Shown here: piece after piece, positions 41,561 through 48,723 of the stretch
How positions within the stretch are numbered: position 1 is the stretch's first letter
Layout: each line of letters starts with the position of its first letter
From: Nitrososphaerota archaeon
GTDB lineage: Archaea > Thermoproteota > Nitrososphaeria > Nitrososphaerales > JACQRY01
Assembly (NCBI GenBank): GCA_016184315.1
Contig: JACPCU010000012.1
Span: forward strand, 1 to 64,000
Length of the DNA: 64,000 bases
Direction of reading: 5' to 3'
Made by a program: the position numbers and the translations under genes
Notes under the pieces: generated by a model
Databases searched by the model: none
Seen by the model: the letters and a program-made list of their open reading frames with translations, nothing else
What the model was told of the DNA's origin: nothing

Positions 41561-42574
41561 CTATCGTAGAGGCGCCACAACCTCTCTTCCTAGCACCTTT
41601 ATGTACGACGACATGTCAGGGAATTCAAAGGTTGAGAACATGATTTGCGAAAGACCAGTGGTCTTGACGAGATCCTCGAGCTTGGAGACGCAAGAAGACG
41701 GTTGACCTGCTACCACCAGATAATCCATGATATTGTCGCTCACTGAGGCAGCATGCTTGGCGCGTAGTTTCCCATGTTCGTAATAGTCGTACTCCTTTGC
41801 CATCCTGTCTATGTACTCCATAAGATCCTTGGGCAGATGCTTTCTGAACGAGTCGTCCTTGGCATATCTAGCCAGACCGTTGGCCTTAGTCGCGGCGGCA
41901 CCCCGAATCATTTCTCTAGCCTTAGCTTCGTCTCGGTCAGGGTAACAGATTACTCTCAGCCAAACGTCAAGATCTTCCATACTTCTCCCTACGCTCCTAA
42001 CACCTTCTTCAAGCTGTCCCATTGCCCATTCGACAAATTCAGCATGGGCACCGACATTGACAATCACTCCATCGGCAACCTCAGCAGCTAATCTGAGGGA
42101 TCTAGGACCAGTAGAAGCTATGTAGATGGGGATCTTCCGCTTGCACCACGCAAGCTTGATCTTCTTGTTGCCAACCAACACATCCTCCCCTCCCAACAGT
42201 TTCCTAATATTCAGAACTGCGTTCTTGAGTTCTTGAAGGCTGGCGGGAGCCCTGTGAAGAGTGTGTATGGCGCTGTCGCCAACTCCCATTCCAAGCACCA
42301 CTCTCCCCGGCGAAAGTTCATCTAGACTGGCAATGGTGCTAGCTGTGACGCTGATGTCCCTAGTTATTGGGTTGGTCACTCCGGGCCCCAGACGGACAGT
42401 GCGAGTTCTCTCCAACGCTAGAGTAAGGCAAACGTAGACGTCGCGCCATATTAGCTGAGAGTCAGAAAGCCACACAATGCCGTCGAAGCCTTCCTCCTCT
42501 GCAAGTTGCGGATACTTGGCTATTGTTAGCGACTGTTCCCGCGTCTGGAAACCAATACCAGCTTTTAGGTTCAA
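41561..42574 (-). CDS. LLM-class oxidoreductase, paralogue of 13989-14999
   Basis: 337 residues, clearly homologous along its whole length to the first LLM gene (shared blocks SDSQLIWRDVYVC, GVTNP.TRD, GRVVLGMGVGDSA, IPIYIASTGP.SLRLA, ATKANGLARYAK). TTG start, with TATA-like GCATAAATAGG (42598-42608, minus strand) about 28 bases upstream. It diverges from an ABC binding protein gene, so the two may share regulation. Cofactor F420 or FMN likely; substrate unknown. Confidence 0.9.
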   Translation of the reverse strand: MNLKAGIGFQTREQSLTIAKYPQLAEEEGFDGIVWLSDSQLIWRDVYVCLTLALERTRTVRLGPGVTNPITRDISVTASTIASLDELSPGRVVLGMGVGDSAIHTLHRAPASLQELKNAVLNIRKLLGGEDVLVGNKKIKLAWCKRKIPIYIASTGPRSLRLAAEVADGVIVNVGAHAEFVEWAMGQLEEGVRSVGRSMEDLDVWLRVICYPDRDEAKAREMIRGAAATKANGLARYAKDDSFRKHLPKDLMEYIDRMAKEYDYYEHGKLRAKHAASVSDNIMDYLVVAGQPSSCVSKLEDLVKTTGLSQIMFSTFEFPDMSSYIKVLGREVVAPLR

Positions 42575-42745
42575 GGTCTCGACTCCTACACAACACCCCT
42601 ATTTATGCCTAAGCACGATTTTTTATGTTTATACGAAAATATTTTCTATTTTTATTGAATCAAGTTAAGGAATATGTTATTCTTCACCATTTTACATTTG
42701 ACAATAGGAATTATTAAATATGAGATGCGGTGTTGCTCGTCATCC

Positions 42746-43960
42746 ATGGATCTTAGTAGAATCGGTCTTGGACTGTCCTTACTGGCTCTAGTTTCAGCTG
42801 TCGGGTCTATTGCCTATGTCAACCAAACTCTCGGAGGCATCCCCTCCCAGCTTTCCACGATAGAAAACAATCAAAAACAATCAGAACAAAGACTGGCTGC
42901 AATAGAAGCTGCTCAGAAACAAACCGAACAGAATATTCGGGGAGTAGCAGCAGCGACAGGCGTACCATTGGGCGAAACCGAAGCTCTTCAGCGACAAATC
43001 GACTTCAGAAAACTCATCACGGATGCTGAGCGGGAAGGAAAAGTCGTCTTCTATGCGCTAAGTCAAGACGTCCCACCTGCGCTGGCCAAAGCCTTTCAAA
43101 GCAAATACCCCAAGATCACAGTCGACTACTTAGGCGGGCATGGAGCAACCCTCGCAAAGAAATTCAGGGACGAGACTTCCGCGGGTGTTCCTTCTGCAGA
43201 CGTGATCAACCTCAGCGCCGACATGCCTCCGTTGAAAAAGGACGGTCTCCTTCTGAAGTATTCACCACCTGAAGTGTCCATCTATCCTTCAGAGCTCAAA
43301 GATCCGGATGGATACTATGCCTCTCTCAGACAAACCTTGACAGGAGTGGTGGCATACAACACGAAGGTCATTCCTAAAGATCAAGCTCCCAAGACATGGG
43401 ATGACCTGCTGGATCCAAAGTGGAAGGGCAAGATCGGCATACCTGATGGGAAGCTTGGAGGTGGGAACCTTGTGTGGTTAATGGCACGATACGTGCAACT
43501 TGGTGAAAATGAGGCAACATTCAAAGTGTGGCTTCAGAGGTTTGCTGCCAATCAACCACGAATAGTTTCAGGTGGATCAGGGAACATAGAGCCTCTGCTA
43601 GTTGTAGGAGAATTTCCAATAGCCATAGCTAATCCCCATAATATAGAGCAGTCAAAGCAGCAAGGGGCACCGGTTGACTGGGTTCCTAGTATTCGGGCTG
43701 TTAAGGAGGTCTACTGGATTGGCCTTTCGAAGACAGCATCTCATCCTAACGCAGCAAAGTTATTCCTCAGCTGGGCCCTTGGAGATGAAGGGCAAAGAGT
43801 TTTGGCCGGCATAAACCACATTCCTTCAAGACCTGGGATTCCTCCAGAACTTAAGACCTTGGCTGGAGAAGGATATGCCTTCATATCCTCAGAGTACAGG
43901 GATTCCCATGACGCCCAGTTCAGAAAACTCTTCGAAGACATAGTACTAGGACAAAAATAA
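42746..43960 (+). CDS. ABC substrate-binding protein (iron/organophosphonate-type) with coiled-coil stalk
   Basis: 405 residues from ATG 42746. An N-terminal membrane anchor (IGLGLSLLALVSAVGSIAYV) is followed by a Gln/Glu-rich coiled coil (LSTIENNQKQSEQRLAAIEAAQKQTEQNI). The binding domain of the extracellular family 6 type follows (REGKVVFYALSQDVPPALAKAFQSKYPKITVDYLGGHG, PKTWDDLLDPKWKGKIGIPD). The track's earlier start adds residues unlike the family; a TATA-like ATTATTAAAT 30-38 bases upstream favours 42746. It probably presents Fe3+, a polyol or an organic acid to the permease downstream. Confidence 0.9.
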   Translation: MDLSRIGLGLSLLALVSAVGSIAYVNQTLGGIPSQLSTIENNQKQSEQRLAAIEAAQKQTEQNIRGVAAATGVPLGETEALQRQIDFRKLITDAEREGKVVFYALSQDVPPALAKAFQSKYPKITVDYLGGHGATLAKKFRDETSAGVPSADVINLSADMPPLKKDGLLLKYSPPEVSIYPSELKDPDGYYASLRQTLTGVVAYNTKVIPKDQAPKTWDDLLDPKWKGKIGIPDGKLGGGNLVWLMARYVQLGENEATFKVWLQRFAANQPRIVSGGSGNIEPLLVVGEFPIAIANPHNIEQSKQQGAPVDWVPSIRAVKEVYWIGLSKTASHPNAAKLFLSWALGDEGQRVLAGINHIPSRPGIPPELKTLAGEGYAFISSEYRDSHDAQFRKLFEDIVLGQK

Positions 43961-44016
43961 TGTCATAGTCCCGAGAAGAAAATCCTCTTCGCGGGGGAGG
44001 AGCGAGCTCGCCAAGC

Positions 44017-45711
44017 CTGGCTATTGACATCAGGGGAGCTGTAGCCCTAATCCTTGTAGCGCTACTGGTTTTCCTAGTCGCGACCCCCATCACCATGTTG
44101 ATTTACGGAAGCCTGAGGGCAAGCTCTCCACTGGATCCCCGCGGAGACCCACGTATCACGGCAGACAATTACATTAGAGTATTCACCGATCCAACCACTC
44201 TGTCCCTGCTGCAGAACACACTGGTGTACGCAGTGGCATCCACTCTAACCTCGCTGTTAGTTGGTACCTCTCTTGCGTGGCTCTTCGCTCGTACGAATGT
44301 GGGATTCAAACGATTCTTCGAGATCATCATTATAGTCCCGATCATGATCCCGCCTCTAGTGGCTGCCTTCTCGTGGATCTTTCTGCTGAGCCCAAACGTG
44401 GGTATCATAAATCATACGTTAAGATTTGTGCTAGGGCTCAAAGAGGCTCCACTGGACATTTTCTCGATCTGGGGAATGGTCTGGGTGTCAGGTCTGTATG
44501 GCGCGTCCTCAACATTTCTCCTAACGTCCGTTGCCTTTAACGCCATGGATCCATCTCTGGAAGAGGCTGCAAAGATCTCGGGCTCTGGAGTTGTATCTGC
44601 AGCCGCAAGAGTGACCTTCCCTATGATGGCTCCAGCAATACTGTCGGCAGCCGTCCTGCAATTCGTTCAGAGTGCAGAGGCCTTTGATGTCCCCGCTATC
44701 TTAGGCGCACCAAGATTTCTCGTCTACTCCACCGCCATACGATTCGCCCTAGAGGGTAAGACTACGCCTGACTACGGTCAAGCTACGGCCTACGCAATCA
44801 ACCTTCTCATTATTACTATCGTCGGGATATTCATCTACCAGCGTCTCACATCTTCCTCGAGAAAATTTGCCACGGTCACTGGGAAGGGGTACAGACCGGG
44901 GCTCATAGATTTGCATCGCTGGAAGTATGTGGTGATGGTGGTCATTATCTGCTATTTGACCCTGACTGTGGTTCTGCCGCTCGCCCTTGTCCTGTTCGCT
45001 TCTCTCCTGCCTTACTATGACGGAGTTAACGTAGAGGCGTTGTCGCGAATCTCTTTGGACCGATATGCAGCACTACTTGTCTATCCAAATTTCGACAGGG
45101 CGTTGAGAAACACCCTTTTCTTGGCTTTCTCGGTAGCCACTGTAACAGCGATACTTTCAGCGGTGATAGCGTACATTGCAGTCAAAACCAAGATTAGGGG
45201 TCGAGGAGCAATCGAAGGCCTCGCCACTGCACCTGTAGCTTTTCCAGCAGTTGTGTTCGGTTTGGCTTTGGTATGGACGTACCTAACGTTCAAGGTGGGG
45301 ATCTACGGGACCATCTGGATACTCTTTATAGCATATGTGACAAGGTTCCTTCCATACGGGGTGAGATTTACCTCTTCCAACATGATTCAGCTACACTCTG
45401 ATCTTGAGGAGGCCGCTCGAACATCAGGTGGATCCTTCGCACAGGTCTTTCTACGGGTAATCTTTCCTCTGACGATCCTTGGCTTCATCGCTGGATGGTT
45501 CTATGTCTTCATCCACTCAACGCGGGAGCTAGGTGCTTCTTTATTCCTTATGACTCATGGAAACGAGGTTCTCTCAACGGTTTTATTCGACTTCTGGTCT
45601 TTTGGAAGACTAACAGATGTTGCGGCCTTATCGGCGCTGCTAATATTTATCGGAGTCATCCCGTTCATATTCCTTCGTTTCGCGGGGAGAAGATTTGGAA
45701 GACTTACCTAA
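44017..45711 (+). CDS. ABC transporter permease, two fused BPD domains (FbpB/ThiP-like)
   Basis: About 565 residues with some 12 membrane helices and two permease domains, each with an EAA loop (MDPSLEEAAKISGSG and HSDLEEAARTSGGS). The track starts at ATG 44095, but the frame upstream encodes AVALILVALLVFLVATPIT, an expected first membrane helix. No ATG/GTG/TTG precedes it. CTG 44017 or ATT 44023 after a purine-rich GGGGGAGGAG are candidates, so the exact start is unsure. It pairs with the binding protein gene 57 bases upstream. The required ATPase gene is not in the cluster. Confidence 0.9.
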   Translation: MAIDIRGAVALILVALLVFLVATPITMLIYGSLRASSPLDPRGDPRITADNYIRVFTDPTTLSLLQNTLVYAVASTLTSLLVGTSLAWLFARTNVGFKRFFEIIIIVPIMIPPLVAAFSWIFLLSPNVGIINHTLRFVLGLKEAPLDIFSIWGMVWVSGLYGASSTFLLTSVAFNAMDPSLEEAAKISGSGVVSAAARVTFPMMAPAILSAAVLQFVQSAEAFDVPAILGAPRFLVYSTAIRFALEGKTTPDYGQATAYAINLLIITIVGIFIYQRLTSSSRKFATVTGKGYRPGLIDLHRWKYVVMVVIICYLTLTVVLPLALVLFASLLPYYDGVNVEALSRISLDRYAALLVYPNFDRALRNTLFLAFSVATVTAILSAVIAYIAVKTKIRGRGAIEGLATAPVAFPAVVFGLALVWTYLTFKVGIYGTIWILFIAYVTRFLPYGVRFTSSNMIQLHSDLEEAARTSGGSFAQVFLRVIFPLTILGFIAGWFYVFIHSTRELGASLFLMTHGNEVLSTVLFDFWSFGRLTDVAALSALLIFIGVIPFIFLRFAGRRFGRLT

Positions 45712-45863
45712 CTCTAACAGATATCTTCTCCTAACCCAGATCTTCGTATTGCTCAGGAATGACCATAGTAATATCCCAGGAGCTAGTTTTGTTTGTCGAA
45801 AGAACCACATAGGGTTGGCTGAATCAATCTGTTTATTAGCGACTTGAGAAGAAGAGTAGAACC

Positions 45864-46727
45864 ATGTTCAAAGACCAATTAGATTCTGGCAGAATGCTCA
45901 TCTTCTCAGGAATTTGGGACACTCTATCAGCTAGGATCGTTGAGCACGCTGGGTTTGATGGCATTTGGATTGGTTCAATGACGACGACATCAAGCCTCAA
46001 CGCAGCCATGGATATAGGACTCCGATCAATGCGAGAACAGGTCGAGCTGGTGCACAAGATACGTGGTGTGACCAAACTACCCATTGTTGTCGATGGGGAA
46101 CAGGGAGGGGGTGAATCGGTTCAAGCGGCCTACTGGGTCAGGGAGTTTGAAAGAGCCGGGGCGGAAGGGATAATGTTCGAGGACAATCTTGCTACGCTCG
46201 GCAGCATCTATATCGAAGGCTCAAAATCTGAGCTCGAGCCCCTGGAAAGAGCTGTAGCAAAGATCAGAGCAGCCGTCGACGCTCGGTCAAACTCAAATTT
46301 CCAGATAATAGCACGGTCGAGCGCACAAAGCGTGTCGGGAATGGAGGAGCAGATCAAGAGGCTTAAAGCGTATAAGAAGGCCGGCGCCGACATAATCTGG
46401 GCCACTTCCAACAGTGCGGATACTCTAAGAACATACAGGAAGAATATCGAAGGACCTTTGTGGACCACGATTAATCCGGCTCATGCTGAACAGGCGAAGA
46501 TGAGCATCGGGGAGTTCAGAGGATGCGGTATACAAGTTCTCTGCTTTGAATCGTTCCTGTTTCTCGCATCCGTAAAAGCCAGCATGGAGACTGCAAAGGA
46601 ACTTAGGAACAAAGGCTCCGTGGTTCCATTGAAGGACAAGATCATGGATCTGAAGCAGTTCCTCGACTTTATGGGTTACACCAAGGTCAACGCCTTCGTT
46701 AAGAAATACGAATCAATGGACATTTAG
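45864..46727 (+). CDS. Isocitrate lyase/PEP mutase-family enzyme
   Basis: 287 residues, TIM-barrel family of 2-methylisocitrate lyase, PEP mutase and oxaloacetate decarboxylase. Blocks: IFSGIWDTLSARIVEHAGFDGIWIGSM, LPIVVDGEQGGG (metal-binding Asp/Glu), EGIMFEDN, FQIIARSSAQ, AYKKAGADIIWATSN. The PEP-mutase signature EDKxxxxxNS is absent (EDNLATLG here), so phosphonate synthesis is not supported. It more likely makes or cleaves a C-C bond of a small carboxylic acid. A TATA-like GTTTATTAGC lies 25 bases before the ATG. A fragment of a close relative lies at 48464-48616. Confidence 0.88.
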   Translation: MFKDQLDSGRMLIFSGIWDTLSARIVEHAGFDGIWIGSMTTTSSLNAAMDIGLRSMREQVELVHKIRGVTKLPIVVDGEQGGGESVQAAYWVREFERAGAEGIMFEDNLATLGSIYIEGSKSELEPLERAVAKIRAAVDARSNSNFQIIARSSAQSVSGMEEQIKRLKAYKKAGADIIWATSNSADTLRTYRKNIEGPLWTTINPAHAEQAKMSIGEFRGCGIQVLCFESFLFLASVKASMETAKELRNKGSVVPLKDKIMDLKQFLDFMGYTKVNAFVKKYESMDI

Positions 46728-46774
46728 AAGGATATACAAAATTGCAGCTGGGAAGGAAATTCCATGCTACTTGC

Positions 46775-47989
46775 TCAGCGGTGGCCAAACATTCTTAGTG
46801 CTGAGTAAGCATACACCTTTGAAGCACCCTCCACTTCGAGTAAGGGAACAATTTCTTCATCTGTATGCGCAAACGCCATGTCCCCCGGACCGAACATTAG
46901 GGCTGGTAGACCCATGCGGTTCAGATACCCAGCGTCCAAGGATCCATGTAAGTAGACGTATTCAGGTTTCTTCATGAGGGCTGATCGTACGGCTTCAGCT
47001 ACGAGCTTGCAGATGTGGCTTCCCGTGGAAATCCGCGACGGATACATGCATGGCCCCTTCTCGACTTGTACAGAGAAGCCTTTCAGCTCAAAGCATATCC
47101 TTTGGATGTTCCTAGTGACGAGGTCGGGATCATCGCCTGGTAACAGTCTTCTATCGATGGTGAGAATGCATCTGCCTGGTATGGTATGCGGTGCCTTGGG
47201 TTCAGCATCTATGGCGGTCACAGCCAGCGTGGCTTCGCCTAGGTGCGGTTCGATTCTGCCTTTTACTGATTCCTTGAGTAGATTTAACAGCTGGAAAGCT
47301 CCGTCGATGGCGTTTGCCCCAAGCCATGGCGTGCTGCTGTGGCATGACTTTCCTCTAATCGTGATGAAAATGTCTACTCTTCCCTTGTGAGCAGGGCATA
47401 TTCGATTCGATGTCCCCAATCCAACAATAGCGGCGTCGGCAGTAACTTTGTCTTCTTCTATAACGTATTTGATGCTGTCGTGGCGACCCGTCTCGCCTGC
47501 TGTGCTCGCTACGAAGATTAGTTCCCCATTGAGGCGAACCTCAGCGTCAACGATACACTTTATCGCCCCTATCATAGCTGCCATGACTGCCTTCTGTTCT
47601 GAGACACCTCTTCCTCGCACGCATTGCCCCTCAAGCCCGTATGGTTTGCCGTCAATGATTCTGCCTGAGAATGGATCCTTCATAGTGGCGGCTGGATAGG
47701 TCATCGCATACGCCACGAGCATCAACCTGTTACCTTTCTTCCCACTCGCTAGCCTACAGATCAGGTTGCCGAATCCATCTATTGTTGGGTGAAGTTTCAG
47801 TTTTTGAAGCTCCGGCATGATCGAACCGGAGATGAAGCGCGTTATCTGTGGGTCCTTCTCGTAGAGCTCTGTCTGTGGTGTAGGTGTACGAACGAAGTCG
47901 ACCAATAATTGACGAAGATAATCAGCGTCTACATGTTGATTCACAAGTTTACCTAAAGCATCCACAGTTGAATCTGAAGGGCTACTCAA
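46775..47989 (-). CDS. M20-family peptidase homologue with altered metal site
   Basis: 404 residues with the ArgE/DapE layout and dimerisation domain (PAHKGRVDIFITIRGKSCHSSTPWLGANAIDGA) and the final ligand His in FGPGDMAFAHTDEEI. However, the HxD metal motif expected as GHxDTVP reads VAYAMTYP, the bridging Asp region reads RGVSEQK, and the catalytic EE pair is reduced to AGETG. It may therefore be a non-canonical hydrolase, use one metal, or be inactive. TTG start in the track; GTG 47965 would better fit a TATA-like element near 47995-48005. It converges with the lyase-family gene, so both could serve one substrate. Confidence 0.82.
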   Translation of the reverse strand: MSSPSDSTVDALGKLVNQHVDADYLRQLLVDFVRTPTPQTELYEKDPQITRFISGSIMPELQKLKLHPTIDGFGNLICRLASGKKGNRLMLVAYAMTYPAATMKDPFSGRIIDGKPYGLEGQCVRGRGVSEQKAVMAAMIGAIKCIVDAEVRLNGELIFVASTAGETGRHDSIKYVIEEDKVTADAAIVGLGTSNRICPAHKGRVDIFITIRGKSCHSSTPWLGANAIDGAFQLLNLLKESVKGRIEPHLGEATLAVTAIDAEPKAPHTIPGRCILTIDRRLLPGDDPDLVTRNIQRICFELKGFSVQVEKGPCMYPSRISTGSHICKLVAEAVRSALMKKPEYVYLHGSLDAGYLNRMGLPALMFGPGDMAFAHTDEEIVPLLEVEGASKVYAYSALRMFGHR

Positions 47990-48104
47990 TAACGGCTAGA
48001 TAAATGGTCCCGCCAGCAGGGGGAGTACCCAAGTTGTTTCTGTGCGAGACGTATCAGAATAAAGGAGACAAGTTCTATGAGAACAAGCACAACTGATAAC
48101 GCTG

Positions 48105-48466
48105 CTATGCCTTATAGATTTTCGCAAGAAGGCATGTGTCAACTGAGGCGTTCACAAATCCCAAGAGTTGATCGTCTAGCTCGATAATTTCGTTTAGCTC
48201 AGCCCCCTTCTTGATCTTGTGCTGGAGTGTGGCTATGACTTCTGGATGGATCTGTTCGGGGAGGATGGCTGTTACCTTTGTCCTGTACCCTCGCTGAGCT
48301 TCGATCCATATTACATCACCATCGTCTATCCCCTTGCTCTTAGCCGTCGCACTATTGATCATCACTCCATCAAGCCTATGTGAATCAACCAGATTTCTCA
48401 GGATCGGATTACCTTTATGGCCGTAGGAAAGTATCGGAACCTTGTGGTTTATGATGAACATATCTC
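48105..48466 (-). pseudogene. C-terminal fragment of molybdopterin oxidoreductase
   Basis: About 120 residues beginning DMFIINHKVPILSYGHKGNP and ending GFVNASVDTCLLAKIYKA, homologous throughout to the C-terminal end of the proteins at 29955 and 48724 and closer to the former. The rest of the gene is missing: similarity stops abruptly at about 48464, where an unrelated fragment on the opposite strand begins. It is therefore a truncated remnant, although an ATG at 48461 would allow a 118-residue product. Confidence 0.88.
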
Positions 48467-48616
48467 AAGGCTGGTATGGAAGTGGCGAATGAGATCAGAT
48501 CGAAAGGTTCCATCCTCACCGTTTTGGACAGAGTAATGAACGTACAAGAATTCGCTGGTTTCATGGGCTACAAAGATGTACCACCATTGATGAAGAAATA
48601 CAGATCAATAACATAA
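48464..48616 (+). pseudogene. C-terminal fragment of isocitrate lyase/PEP mutase-family gene
   Basis: The frame LKAGMEVANEIRSKGSILTV followed by MNVQEFAGFMGYKDVPPLMKKYRSIT ends at TAA 48616 and matches the last 50 residues of the protein at 45864-46727 (KASMETAKELRNKGS...FLDFMGYTKVNAFVKKYES). The ORF track does not list it. It abuts the molybdopterin fragment head to head, so both are scars of a rearranged second cluster. Confidence 0.85.
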
Positions 48617-48723
48617 GAGTTTCCACCCGGCAAGTCATGCTCGCGACGTGCCGACGGCTTCATCAAGCGACACATCGCGTTTTCCAAAATACTATTAAGC
48701 ATGGCAGACTCTTTGGTATCTAA

